A stretch of DNA of 64,000 bases from an uncultured Gammaproteobacteria bacterium. GTDB lineage: Bacteria; Pseudomonadota; Gammaproteobacteria; GCA-001735895. Location of the stretch: NCBI GenBank assembly GCA_947259485.1, contig CAMYLU010000016.1, positions 1 to 64,000 on the forward strand, in the 5' to 3' direction. Positions 34,630 to 44,200 of the stretch are shown piece after piece (within the stretch, counting starts at the first letter, position 1; each line of letters starts with the position of its first letter). The position numbers and the translations under genes were made by a program. Under the pieces are notes generated by a model. It was not told the origin of the DNA. It searched no databases and saw nothing but the letters and a program-made list of their open reading frames with translations.

Positions 34630-35340
34630 TCAGGCGACTCCCTGGAAGTGATCATGAATACCGTCAACCGTGTTTATCGATGCGATACCGTCGCGAATAT
34701 CCGCTTCGATCGCGCGCCGCAAACCAAATAAGTTTCGTTCTCTCAATGCTTCAAGTGCCTCTACATGACGATCGACCAGGTAAGCTTTTTCCAGTTTGCT
34801 GATTGCGATCCGCGAAAACGGGCCGAGCTGCAACCAAAGGCTTTCGATTAAGGGAACCGCGACCTGGAATGGATTTGCGCAATACAGTTGCCGGTGAAAC
34901 GCCTGGTTGTAGAGACTGATATTGTCGACATCGTGGTGCTCGACAGCGGCATCAATTTTCGCGTCAATTTGCTCGAGAATCGCAATATCCTGTTGTTTTA
35001 TATAGGGTAATGCACCTTCCGCGGCGTGGGTTTCGAGCAGTATCCGTAGTTCGGAGAGCTCGTTGAACTTCTCCGCGGTCATGGATGGCACGATGACCCG
35101 GCGGTTGTTTTTAACCTCGACGGCGCTCTCGCATGCCAGGCGATGCAGCGCTTCACGCACCGGCATCGGGCTGACCTGCAGGATTTCGGCGAGACCACGA
35201 ATGGTCAGGGGTTTACCCGGTTCGATACGGCCACATAACAGGTTATTGCGCAGTAACTGGTAAACCCATTGATGGGTTTTCAAGTCATCCGATTTTTCTA
35301 TCATTAACAGCTTTAAATCTTTCGGATCACTCGATTTCAT
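34630..35340 (-). CDS. GntR-family regulator, FadR/FCD subfamily
   Basis: The roughly 236-residue protein has a winged helix (TIRGLAEILQVSPMPVREALHRL, residues about 40-62) and a helical FCD ligand domain with the metal-binding histidines suggested by QAFHRQLY and DRHVEAL. FCD regulators bind palindromes through dimers. ATG 35340 is chosen; an upstream in-frame ATG adds hydrophobic residues that do not fit. It is flanked by the GS/ureohydrolase operon and the amidotransferase gene, both with GATCAC-type boxes, so it is the best candidate regulator. Confidence 0.87.
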   Translation of the reverse strand: MKSSDPKDLKLLMIEKSDDLKTHQWVYQLLRNNLLCGRIEPGKPLTIRGLAEILQVSPMPVREALHRLACESAVEVKNNRRVIVPSMTAEKFNELSELRILLETHAAEGALPYIKQQDIAILEQIDAKIDAAVEHHDVDNISLYNQAFHRQLYCANPFQVAVPLIESLWLQLGPFSRIAISKLEKAYLVDRHVEALEALRERNLFGLRRAIEADIRDGIASINTVDGIHDHFQGVA

Positions 35341-35436
35341 AGTGTCATGTCCATATAGCCAGGCGAATGATTTAATCACAAATGTAAAGGTATCACCAAC
35401 AGCAGTGTTGCTACTTGCGTTGCCGGGTCGATAGAA

Positions 35437-35448
35437 TATGATCACATT
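35437..35448. promoter_or_regulatory. Degenerate GATCACA box between GntR and amidotransferase genes
   Basis: TATGATCACATT keeps one perfect half and the GATC centre of the TTGTGATCACAA motif. Located 97 bp upstream of the GntR start and about 80 bp before the amidotransferase start, it could serve autoregulation and the divergent gene. Confidence 0.35.
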
Positions 35449-35528
35449 TTTAAGACCTGTGTGCGAATTTGTGTCGGCAATGAAACGCTGGTGATATATT
35501 CGCGCGCTTAACGATCAGGAAAAAGCTC

Positions 35529-36248
35529 ATGAAAATCGGAATCCTCGAGGTCGGGTTGCTACGTGAAGAAATGGCGGCTCGATTCGATCCTTACCCCGTT
35601 ATGTTTGAACGCTTTATCGGGGTCTCCGGGCGTGATTTCGAGTTCCAGTCGTTTTGCGTGATAGAAGGGGAAATGCCGACATCAATCAACGCTTGTGATG
35701 GTTGGTTGATTACCGGCTCCCGGCATGGCGTTTACGACAATCTTGACTGGATGTTTCCGCTGCAGGATTTCATTCGAGAGCTGGCAAGTACCGAGATTCC
35801 ACTAATCGGAGTATGCTTTGGTCACCAGATTATTGCCCAGGCGCTGGGTGGCGAAGTCGTCAAGTCGGATAAAGGCTGGGGCGTTGGTCTGCACCGATAT
35901 CGCATCGATCAGACGCATTCCTGGATGGGCGAAGAGTCAAAACAGATCGGAATTTATGCCTTCCACCAGGACCAGGTAGTAAAGCTCCCTGATTCCGCCG
36001 AGGTATTTTCAAGCTCTGATTTTTGTCCATATGCGGGTCTCAGCTACGGTAATTCAATTATGAGTTTGCAGGCTCACCCCGAATTTGAAGCGGACTATGA
36101 AATTGCACTGCTCGAAACTTATGGTGGAACCGTGGTGCCCCGGGAGGTAGCCCAACAGGCGCTTGATTCGATGCTTGGTGGTAACAGGGAAGACAGGCAG
36201 GTGCTCGCTAGCTGGTTCGCCGAGTTTTTTCTTTCTCGCCAGCGCTAA
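35529..36248 (+). CDS. Class I glutamine amidotransferase, gamma-glutamyl-amine hydrolase type
   Basis: The 239-residue protein has the nucleophile elbow GVCFGHQIIAQALGG and the HPE of SLQAHPEFEADY, so the Cys-His-Glu triad is intact. Stand-alone members next to gamma-glutamylpolyamine genes (PauD/PuuD role) release GABA or a similar amino acid from the gamma-glutamyl conjugate. That assignment follows context; hydrolysis of other glutamyl compounds is possible. It has its own promoter region, divergent from the GntR gene. Confidence 0.85.
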   Translation: MKIGILEVGLLREEMAARFDPYPVMFERFIGVSGRDFEFQSFCVIEGEMPTSINACDGWLITGSRHGVYDNLDWMFPLQDFIRELASTEIPLIGVCFGHQIIAQALGGEVVKSDKGWGVGLHRYRIDQTHSWMGEESKQIGIYAFHQDQVVKLPDSAEVFSSSDFCPYAGLSYGNSIMSLQAHPEFEADYEIALLETYGGTVVPREVAQQALDSMLGGNREDRQVLASWFAEFFLSRQR

Positions 36249-36308
36249 AGCCGAGCTAACCACTCCAGGCAGGTGCAATAACGCTTGTGCACTATCTGCA
36301 GGTATTGA

Positions 36309-38063
36309 TTACGATTGGGCCTGGATCGGTTTTTCGAGCTGCGCGACAAGAAATTCTTCAAACTCTGCCCGCGGCATCGGCTTGCCAAAGAAATAACCCT
36401 GTACGAAATCGCAGTTGAGCGACCTCAGGTACTCCCACTGTTCAGCAGTTTCCACGCCCTCGGCGATAACTTCCAGGCGCAATCCCTGTGCCATCGCGAT
36501 GATTGCCTGCACCAGGACTGCATTTTCCTTGTCACCGGGTAAGTCCATAATAAAACTGCGATCGATTTTTACGGTATTGACCGGGTAATTCTTCAAATAG
36601 CTGAGTGCGGAAAATCCGGTGCCGAAGTCATCCACCGAAAGCCTGACTCCGCAGTTGCTGATTTCGTCGATGTAGGTATTAACCTCGGGCGAGTCATCCA
36701 GTAACAGGCCTTCGGTGATTTCCACTTCGAGCAAGTCCGGGTTCCATGCATGCGTTTCGAGCTGTTCCTTTATAGTGTCAAACAGAAGGTTGTTGCGGAA
36801 CTGGATCGACGATGCATTGACCGCAATACGCAAGCCGATACCAAATTGCTGATTCCAGTGGGCCCCGGTTTCAATCGCCTTTTTTAACACCCAGCAACCG
36901 AGTTCGGGTATCAAACCCGCGCTTTCCGCGGCGGGTATGAATTCGTCGGGAAAGACCTGCCCGAGATTGGCACTTTCCCAGCGCAGTAATGCTTCTGCCG
37001 AAACGACCTGGCCTGACGCGGCGTCGATGATAGGTTGAAAAAATACGGTGAATTCGTCGTCAGGCAGTGCCTTGCGCAGGTTGTCCTGCAGTTCGCGCTG
37101 GCGATGTGCCTTGATATTGATATCTTCGGTAAAAAAGCGAAAGGTATTCTTGCCCTGGTTTTTCGCCTGGTACATGGCCTGGTCGGCATGGTGTAACAGG
37201 GTTTCGACGTCGTCGCCATGGTCCGGGTAAAGCGCAACGCCGATACTTGCCCCTACCGTAATATTGTGTCCCTTAAAATCGAGCGGGTTCGAGGCTTCGG
37301 TAAGCAGTTTCTCAATCTTGGTAATCAGTGTTGTTTCGCTATCGATATCGGTTAACAACACGATGAACTCATCTCCACCAATCCTGGCGACAGCGTCGGT
37401 CTGGCGTACGATGCCCTTGAAATTTTCGGCAACCTGGATTAACAGCTTGTCGCCCGCTTCGTGACCGAAGTGATCGTTAACATGCTTGAATCCATCCAGG
37501 TCAACGTAGATAACAGCACTTGAGAAATTATAGCGTCGCGAGCGGTAAATCAGTTCACTGAGTTCTTCGTACAGGCCGCGTCGATTCGACAGGTTGGTCA
37601 GGGGATCATGGGTCGCCAGGTGTTCTACGCGATGCTCGGCTACACGACGTTGTTCAACCTCAAGCTCAAGACCATGTCGCAGCAACCACAAATCGAGAAA
37701 AACAAGAACCTTGGAGATCAGTGCGGTTTTACGAATCGGTTTTTCGATATAGTCGACAGCTCCCGATAGATAGGCCTTTTCAATCTGACCGTCATCCTGG
37801 GTCGCGGTGATGAATATGATCGGGATCGAGCGGGTTCTTTCATTTTCATTTAGAAGCCGGGCGACTTCGAATCCATCCATCACGGGCATCTGTACGTCAA
37901 GCAGAATAAGGGCAATATGATCTTCATTTTGTTCCGCGGCAAGCAGGGCCTGCTCACCAGATTCTGCCGTTAGGATATTGGCTTCGACTGGTTTCAATAG
38001 CACCTGCAGCGCAACCAGGTTGGCCTTGGTGTCGTCAACAATAAGAATCTTGGCTTCGGGCAT
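36309..38063 (-). CDS. Response regulator with GGDEF and EAL domains
   Basis: This 584-residue protein has a receiver domain (residues about 4-120; acidic VDD, phosphoacceptor in LILLDVQMP, and KPI), then a diguanylate cyclase domain with intact GGDEF (RIGGDEF) and a phosphodiesterase domain with intact EAL (AEALLRW) and DDFGTG. Both c-di-GMP activities may be present; which dominates cannot be read. No cognate kinase is beside it. It is divergent from a related degenerate protein at 38300. Confidence 0.92.
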   Translation of the reverse strand: MPEAKILIVDDTKANLVALQVLLKPVEANILTAESGEQALLAAEQNEDHIALILLDVQMPVMDGFEVARLLNENERTRSIPIIFITATQDDGQIEKAYLSGAVDYIEKPIRKTALISKVLVFLDLWLLRHGLELEVEQRRVAEHRVEHLATHDPLTNLSNRRGLYEELSELIYRSRRYNFSSAVIYVDLDGFKHVNDHFGHEAGDKLLIQVAENFKGIVRQTDAVARIGGDEFIVLLTDIDSETTLITKIEKLLTEASNPLDFKGHNITVGASIGVALYPDHGDDVETLLHHADQAMYQAKNQGKNTFRFFTEDINIKAHRQRELQDNLRKALPDDEFTVFFQPIIDAASGQVVSAEALLRWESANLGQVFPDEFIPAAESAGLIPELGCWVLKKAIETGAHWNQQFGIGLRIAVNASSIQFRNNLLFDTIKEQLETHAWNPDLLEVEITEGLLLDDSPEVNTYIDEISNCGVRLSVDDFGTGFSALSYLKNYPVNTVKIDRSFIMDLPGDKENAVLVQAIIAMAQGLRLEVIAEGVETAEQWEYLRSLNCDFVQGYFFGKPMPRAEFEEFLVAQLEKPIQAQS

Positions 38064-38299
38064 TATTCGCTTTAACTAACCACGCGTATAGTTGAGGCCG
38101 CCAGCACTAGTTTGCTGGCAGTCGTTTGCTTAGCGCTTTTATCGGCATATTCATATAAATATTTAGTTTTCAGACTATATAGGGACGTATTCCGGGATTA
38201 GGGCCGAAGTAACCAGATTTCCTGGCCTTTATCGCGATCGATGCCGAAGCATCTGCTTAATTCAACTATAGTCTTCTGATTACGCTTAATTTATAGCCA

Positions 38300-39436
38300 A
38301 TGTCTGAGCAAAAAGAGAAACCTACAATCCTGCTGGTTGCGAGTTCGGTACACAGCATCAAGCTGGTCAGCAAGCATTTGCAGGAGCATTTCGCGCTGCT
38401 AACGGCTGAGGATGCGGAAGCAGCCTGGGACTTGCTGCTGAAGGATCGTGAGATTGTGCTGGTTATCTGCGAGCTGGAAAATATGATTAATCAATTCGGT
38501 CTGCTAGAGCGAATTCGCAGTGCCGGCGACAGCTGGCTTGCGGCAACACCGATACTGTTACTGGTCGGGGAAAACGATGCAGACGAGGGACGCGAGCTTG
38601 CTTTTCAGATGGGGGCTACCGACTTTATTAATATGCCTTTCGCCAGTAGCGAGCTGACGACCAGGGCACGCTTGCACGCAAATCTTTACTTGCAGCACTC
38701 GATGGAATCACCCGAGGAACTGGAACAGGTTTCGGCAGCCGACCTGTTACAGCAACTATCACAAACCAACTTCTTTAATTCACGAGCCCAACAGGAACTA
38801 TCTTTTGCGCAACGCCATCGGGGTAATTTTAGCCTGTGCAAGCTCAAGCTCGACAACATCAAGTCGATCATGCAGAGCTTCGGCAAGGCGAAAACAACTA
38901 CTGTCGTAAAAGGGGTGGCCGGGATCATCCAGCAAACACTGCGTACCGAGGATACAGTGTGCTATCTCGGTAATGCCGAGTTTTACCTGTTGTATCCCGC
39001 AACCAATGGAATTGGAGCCACCGACGGCGTCAACCGTATTTTAAAACGGGTATCCAGTTCCCCGATACGTATTGACGATATGCAGGTCAAGGTGACTTTA
39101 AGTGGATCGGTCTATAGCTGCCTGGCAACTGAAAACAATGATCTCGAACAGATATATGCACAACTGGACACCAGCCTCGTACAGGCACAATCCGCGGGTG
39201 GCAATCGGGTTGTCAGCTCGTCAGCATCGAGTGAAGAGCACCATGTTTCGGTTGATCGAGCTTTAAAACTGATTCAGCAGGGTAGCACCGACGAGTTGAC
39301 TGCGGATGCCGCACCATTGTTAATAAGTATTCTACCACTGCTCGATTTTGCGGACGGGGTACTCAAGCTCGGGTTGCGATCGGTAAACTCGAAACTCCGG
39401 GAAAAGCTCAATATTCCTTCTCAATCTGATCCTTAG
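38300..39436 (+). CDS. Degenerate receiver-GGDEF protein
   Basis: The 378-residue product keeps the fold of a receiver domain (residues about 8-130) and a GGDEF domain (about 160-300) but has lost their chemistry. The receiver acid pair is replaced (LLVASSV), the phosphoacceptor region reads VICELEN, and the GGDEF site is GNAEF. It is probably a non-enzymatic sensor or partner, perhaps of the divergent REC-GGDEF-EAL protein 236 bp away. Confidence 0.75.
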   Translation: MSEQKEKPTILLVASSVHSIKLVSKHLQEHFALLTAEDAEAAWDLLLKDREIVLVICELENMINQFGLLERIRSAGDSWLAATPILLLVGENDADEGRELAFQMGATDFINMPFASSELTTRARLHANLYLQHSMESPEELEQVSAADLLQQLSQTNFFNSRAQQELSFAQRHRGNFSLCKLKLDNIKSIMQSFGKAKTTTVVKGVAGIIQQTLRTEDTVCYLGNAEFYLLYPATNGIGATDGVNRILKRVSSSPIRIDDMQVKVTLSGSVYSCLATENNDLEQIYAQLDTSLVQAQSAGGNRVVSSSASSEEHHVSVDRALKLIQQGSTDELTADAAPLLISILPLLDFADGVLKLGLRSVNSKLREKLNIPSQSDP

Positions 39437-39438
39437 TA

Positions 39439-39459
39439 ATAGTTGCAATTTGCAACTAT
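39439..39459. promoter_or_regulatory. Perfect 21-bp palindrome before fadE
   Basis: Arms ATAGTTGCAA (39439-39448) and TTGCAACTAT (39450-39459) are exact inverted repeats around one T. It is 75-95 bp upstream of fadE and has no U run, so an operator is more likely than a terminator. It does not match FadR (TGGTNNGACCA) or PsrA (GAAAC-N4-GTTTC) sites. Confidence 0.5.
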
Positions 39460-39533
39460 GTATTGCCGCTAGTGTCAAATTATTATAGTGTTAGGATCTG
39501 CTTAATCGACCCGATAATGTCCGAGTTTCCTGA

Positions 39534-42050
39534 ATGAATATTCTGCTCCTGCTGGGTGCCCTGTTTGCATTGTTATATGCGGTTGCCCGGCATCAAATTC
39601 CGTTTCGTACTCTGGCCCTGATTACCCTGTTCTTTTTGGTGATATTCACCTTTGCCGGCGGGTTCAGTTTCTTTTGGGGGCTGGTATTCTGGACCGCATT
39701 CCTGGTGCCCGCGGTGCTACTTGGATTGCCGCAGGTTCGCCAGCAGTTCCTGACCCGCCCTTTACTGCAGCGTATACGCAAGATATTGCCGCCGATGTCC
39801 GAAACAGAGCGTGATGCTATCGAAGCCGGCAGCGTCTGGTGGGAAGCGGAGTTGTTTCGAGGCGCGCCCGACTGGCAGCTGTTAAAGGATTACGAATTGC
39901 CCGTGCTGAGCGACGAAGAGCGGGCTTTTATCGAAGGTCCCGTAGAGCAGCTATGCGCGATGATCGATGACTGGGACATCACTCACAAACGCCTGGACTT
40001 GCCGCCGGAGATCTGGGCGTTTTTAAAGCAGCATCGTTTTTTCGGCATGATCATTCCCGAGCACTACGGGGGTCTCGAATTCTCGGCCCATGGTCATTCG
40101 GCCGTGGTCACAAAAATATCGGCACGCAGTATTACAGCCGGTGTCACCGTCATGGTCCCGAATTCACTCGGCCCGGCCGAGCTGTTGCTGCATTACGGAA
40201 CCGATGAACAAAAGGATTATTACCTGCCGCGACTGGCCGATGGACGTGAAATTCCCTGTTTTGCCTTAACCGGGCCGTTTGCCGGTTCTGATGCAGGCGC
40301 CATACCTGACCACGGTGTGATCTGTATGGGGGAGCACGAGGGCAAGCAGGTACTCGGTTTGCGCCTCAACTGGGAGAAGCGCTATATCACGCTCGGTCCG
40401 GTAGCGACGGTGCTCGGTCTCGCGTTCAAGGCTTTCGATCCAGACGGTTTGATTGGTGACGAGGAAGAACTCGGGGTGACCTGCGCATTGATCCCGTCCG
40501 ACACCCCCGGGATCACGATCGGGAAACGGCATTTCCCGCTAAACGTTGCCTTCCAGAATGGGCCCAATAGTGGCAAAGATGTATTCATCCCGATGGAATA
40601 TGTTATTGGCGGACAACAGAATATCGGCAACGGCTGGCGCATGCTGGTGGAATCCTTATCGGTTGGGCGCGGTATCTCGCTGCCGGCTGTGGGTGTGGCG
40701 GCAGGTAAGGCAAGCACCCGCACTACCGGTGCTTATGCCCACGTACGCAAGCAATTCAACACCTCGATCGGCAAATTTGAAGGTGTCGAGGAAGCGCTGG
40801 CCCGAATCGGCGGCATGACATACATGATGGATGCGGGACGGCTGTTGACCCTGAGCGCACTCGATAGCGGCGAAAAGCCTTCGGTCGTTACCGCAATACT
40901 TAAATACTACAATACCGAGCACATGCGCCAGGTCGTCAATGATTCAATGGATATACACGGGGGCCGGGGTATCTGTATCGGGCCTACCAATTACATCGCC
41001 CGTGCCTATCAGTCTATCCCGGTCGGGATCACGGTCGAGGGCGCCAACATACTAACCCGCAGCATGATCATTTTCGGGCAGGGTGCTATCCGTTGCCATC
41101 CGTATCTTATGGACGAGATGCAGGCAGCGATGATGGAAGATCAGTCGGCCGCGGAAGATGCTTTCGATAATGCATTGCGTGGTCATGCAGAGTATTTTTT
41201 AACTAATTTCTGCCGTGCCTTCGTTTATGGAATAAGTGGTAGCCGCCTGGCACCGGAGCCATACCCGGGTCGTATCGGTGACTACTACCAGCGCCTGGGC
41301 CAGATGAGTGCGGCGTTTGCAGTATGTGCTGACCTCGTGTTAATGATTCTGGGTGGCTCTTTCAAACGCAAGGAAATGCTTTCCGGTCGATTTGCTGACG
41401 CACTGGGTTACATGTTCTATGCCTCGGCCGCGTTGAAAAAATTTGATGCCGATGGTCAGCCGAGAAACGATTTACCGCTGGTTGAATGGTCAACCAAGTA
41501 CTGTCTCTACCAGGTACAGATGGCGCTGGACGAGATTTTGCGTAATTTTCCAATAAAGTGGTTGGGGGTACTGGTGCGTCATACCATATTTCCGCTGGGG
41601 CTCAATTTACGCCAACCCAACGACTCGCTTAGTCATCGTGTTGCGGCCCTCGTGATCAGGCCGGGCGGGGCGCGTGATCGATTAACGGCAGGCATCTATA
41701 ACACCGATGACCCGAATGATATAACCGGTTGTCTCGAGGATGCACTGCACAAGGTGATAAAGGCGGAGCCAATCGAACGACGCCTGCGCCACGACGAGTT
41801 GGAACAGCATGGACTTGAAGATTACCCGCAGTGGATTGAAAGGCTGAAACAATCGGATCAGGTTTCGGCCGAGGAAGCTGATATACTGTTGCAGGCTCGG
41901 TCAGCGACGGCAAGGGTGATCAAGGTGGATGACTTTACGACCGACGAGATGACAAATAAAATAGGCGCAACTAAAAAAGCCGCGCCGAAAAAAAAGGCGG
42001 CAAAGTCGTCGAAGAAAAGGGCTGTGAAAAAGAAACCGGCAGCTAAGTAG
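39534..42050 (+). CDS. fadE: Acyl-CoA dehydrogenase FadE
   Basis: An 838-residue long-chain acyl-CoA dehydrogenase that performs the first step of fatty-acid beta-oxidation. Two or three N-terminal hydrophobic segments (residues 1-72) match E. coli FadE, followed by the dehydrogenase core ([28 protein letters not shown]). The last roughly 28 residues are an Ala/Lys/Pro tail ([21 protein letters not shown]), histone-H1-like and not typical of E. coli FadE. Length is slightly above the usual 814. Confidence 0.93.
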   Translation: MNILLLLGALFALLYAVARHQIPFRTLALITLFFLVIFTFAGGFSFFWGLVFWTAFLVPAVLLGLPQVRQQFLTRPLLQRIRKILPPMSETERDAIEAGSVWWEAELFRGAPDWQLLKDYELPVLSDEERAFIEGPVEQLCAMIDDWDITHKRLDLPPEIWAFLKQHRFFGMIIPEHYGGLEFSAHGHSAVVTKISARSITAGVTVMVPNSLGPAELLLHYGTDEQKDYYLPRLADGREIPCFALTGPFAGSDAGAIPDHGVICMGEHEGKQVLGLRLNWEKRYITLGPVATVLGLAFKAFDPDGLIGDEEELGVTCALIPSDTPGITIGKRHFPLNVAFQNGPNSGKDVFIPMEYVIGGQQNIGNGWRMLVESLSVGRGISLPAVGVAAGKASTRTTGAYAHVRKQFNTSIGKFEGVEEALARIGGMTYMMDAGRLLTLSALDSGEKPSVVTAILKYYNTEHMRQVVNDSMDIHGGRGICIGPTNYIARAYQSIPVGITVEGANILTRSMIIFGQGAIRCHPYLMDEMQAAMMEDQSAAEDAFDNALRGHAEYFLTNFCRAFVYGISGSRLAPEPYPGRIGDYYQRLGQMSAAFAVCADLVLMILGGSFKRKEMLSGRFADALGYMFYASAALKKFDADGQPRNDLPLVEWSTKYCLYQVQMALDEILRNFPIKWLGVLVRHTIFPLGLNLRQPNDSLSHRVAALVIRPGGARDRLTAGIYNTDDPNDITGCLEDALHKVIKAEPIERRLRHDELEQHGLEDYPQWIERLKQSDQVSAEEADILLQARSATARVIKVDDFTTDEMTNKIGATKKAAPKKKAAKSSKKRAVKKKPAAK

Positions 42051-42129
42051 AAGCGGGCCAGGGGAGCGCCTAAGAGTCCTCACCCGCGACAATAAAATAA
42101 TACCGTTGCCAGCTATGGGGGGTGTGCAA

Positions 42130-43785
42130 ATGGAAAAAGTCTGGTTAAAAAGTTATCCACCGGGGGTCCCGGAAGAGATTGACATCGATGCCTATCGCTC
42201 GGTCACCGATGTGTTTGAGCAGGCAATCAAGCGCTTTGGCGAAAGTCCCTGTTTTTCCAATCTTGGAACCACGCTCAGTTATAACGATATGGATCGTTAT
42301 ACCGACCAACTCGCGAGTTATTTACAAAGCCTGCCTGGATTAGACAAGGGTGATCGTATTGCCGTGATGATGCCTAACGTGCTGCAGAATCCAATCGCAA
42401 TTTTTGCAATCCTGCGGGCCGGGTTTACCGTCGTCAACACAAACCCGCTATATACACCTCGTGAGCTAGAGCACCAATTGTCGGATTCGGGCGCCAAGGG
42501 CATTATCGTGATGGAAAACTTTTGCCATACCCTGGATGAAGTCATCGGCAATACCCCGATACAGCACGTGATTACAACCCAACTCGGCGATATGCTGCAG
42601 TTTCCGAAGTCCCTGATCGTCAACCTGGTAGTCAAGTATGTTAAAAAAATGGTGCCAAAGTTTTCATTGCCGCAAGCTATAACTTTCAAGCAGGCGCTGC
42701 AAAGAGGCTCGGGTCAGCACCACCAGGCAGTGCCCTGTAGTCACGATGACCTTGCGTTTTTGCAGTACACGGGCGGTACGACCGGTGTCGCCAAGGGCGC
42801 CATGCTCTCGCATGGCAATATGATTGCAAACATGCAACAGGCTTCATCCTGGCTCTCCAACTCTGTCAAAGAGGGCGAGGAAGTCATTATCACGGCACTT
42901 CCGCTTTATCATATTTTTTCGTTAACCGCTAACTGCCTGACCTTCATGAAGGTTGGTGCGCTCAATTACCTGATTACCAATCCGCGCGATATGCCCGGTT
43001 TTGTCAAGGAACTTCAGGGTCTCAGGTTTACCGCGATAACAGGGGTAAACACGCTGTTCAACGGTTTGATGAATACACCCGGGTTCGAGGAGATCGATTT
43101 TTCCAATCTGAAACTCTCCCTGGGCGGCGGTATGGCGGTGCAACAGCCGGTGGCCGAGCGCTGGAAAAAATTGACCGGTGCGCCGTTACTCGAAGCCTAT
43201 GGGTTGACCGAGACTTCGCCGGCAGTGTGCATCAATCCGTTAACGCTGATGGAATATAATGGCAGTATCGGTTTGCCGGTACCTTCAACCGAAGTTTCAG
43301 TGCAGGATGATGATGGCAACCTGTTGCCCCAGGGTGAAACCGGCGAACTCTGCGTACGTGGCCCCCAGGTCATGCAGGGTTACTGGCAGCGACCCGAAGA
43401 AACCGCCAAGGTATTATCCGATGATGGCTGGCTAAAAACCGGTGACGTCGCGCAAATGGATGAACTGGGATTCTTCCGCATCGTCGATCGCCTCAAGGAT
43501 ATGATCCTGGTGTCCGGATTCAATGTCTATCCGAATGAAATTGAAGCCGTAATCGCGGGCCACGAGGGCGTGCTCGAGGTAGGTGTAATCGGTGAGCCCG
43601 ATCAGGAAAGCGGTGAGATCGTTAAAGCCGTTGTCGTGAAAAAGGACCCCGCGCTAGACGAGGCGTCTATAGTGGCACATTGCCGAGATAATCTAACCGG
43701 GTACAAGGTGCCTAAAATAATAGAATTCAGGGATGAATTGCCGAAAACCAATGTCGGTAAAATACTGCGGCGCGAACTGCGCTAA
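42130..43785 (+). CDS. fadD: Long-chain acyl-CoA synthetase
   Basis: The 551-residue AMP-forming ligase activates fatty acids to acyl-CoA. It shows the P-loop [45 protein letters not shown] and the C-terminal lysine of [12 protein letters not shown]. The ATG at 42130 gives the usual [14 protein letters not shown] start; an upstream TTG frame is ignored. It follows fadE by 79 bp, and the two likely form a beta-oxidation unit. Confidence 0.94.
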   Translation: MEKVWLKSYPPGVPEEIDIDAYRSVTDVFEQAIKRFGESPCFSNLGTTLSYNDMDRYTDQLASYLQSLPGLDKGDRIAVMMPNVLQNPIAIFAILRAGFTVVNTNPLYTPRELEHQLSDSGAKGIIVMENFCHTLDEVIGNTPIQHVITTQLGDMLQFPKSLIVNLVVKYVKKMVPKFSLPQAITFKQALQRGSGQHHQAVPCSHDDLAFLQYTGGTTGVAKGAMLSHGNMIANMQQASSWLSNSVKEGEEVIITALPLYHIFSLTANCLTFMKVGALNYLITNPRDMPGFVKELQGLRFTAITGVNTLFNGLMNTPGFEEIDFSNLKLSLGGGMAVQQPVAERWKKLTGAPLLEAYGLTETSPAVCINPLTLMEYNGSIGLPVPSTEVSVQDDDGNLLPQGETGELCVRGPQVMQGYWQRPEETAKVLSDDGWLKTGDVAQMDELGFFRIVDRLKDMILVSGFNVYPNEIEAVIAGHEGVLEVGVIGEPDQESGEIVKAVVVKKDPALDEASIVAHCRDNLTGYKVPKIIEFRDELPKTNVGKILRRELR

Positions 43786-43836
43786 CCCGTTTACCCGGGG
43801 AGGATGGCTTCAACCTCCCGGCAAGGAATCGCATCG

Positions 43837-44151
43837 TCAGTAACCGCTGATTTTCGCGTGCATCTCCTTGGTATCTTCGAAACGTTGCTTTTGCTCGTCA
43901 CTTGCGCTGGTTTGATAGTCCCGCTTCCAGTCCTCGTTGCTCATGCCATACACGTATTTTTGTGCCGCGGCATAATCGAAGTCCGGCTCTATTTGTTTGG
44001 CCGCAGCGGAGTACCATTTAGACAGGCAGTTGCGACAAAAGCCTGCGAGGTTCATCAGGTCGATATTCTGCACGTCACTGCGTTGTTGCAGATGGGCTAC
44101 CAGGGATCGAAATGCTGCCGCTTCGGCCTCGGTTTGCTGATCTTTGGTCAT
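43837..44151 (-). CDS. DUF1244 family protein
   Basis: A 104-residue helical protein with FRSLVAHLQQRSDVQNIDLMNLAGFCRNCLSKWY, matching my memory of DUF1244. Conserved FCRNCL Cys pair and WY are visible. Function is unknown. It converges on fadD; it is divergent from tmcA with starts about 50 bp apart. Confidence 0.85.
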   Translation of the reverse strand: MTKDQQTEAEAAAFRSLVAHLQQRSDVQNIDLMNLAGFCRNCLSKWYSAAAKQIEPDFDYAAAQKYVYGMSNEDWKRDYQTSASDEQKQRFEDTKEMHAKISGY

Positions 44152-44200
44152 GGTTTGTTACTCACCTATAATGGACTGCTTTTTTAACATAAAAATCTCG

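Noticed and set aside
34646-34656. GTGATCAT inside the end of the GntR gene as another operator
   Set aside because: It is within coding sequence and lacks one half of the palindrome; treated as chance.
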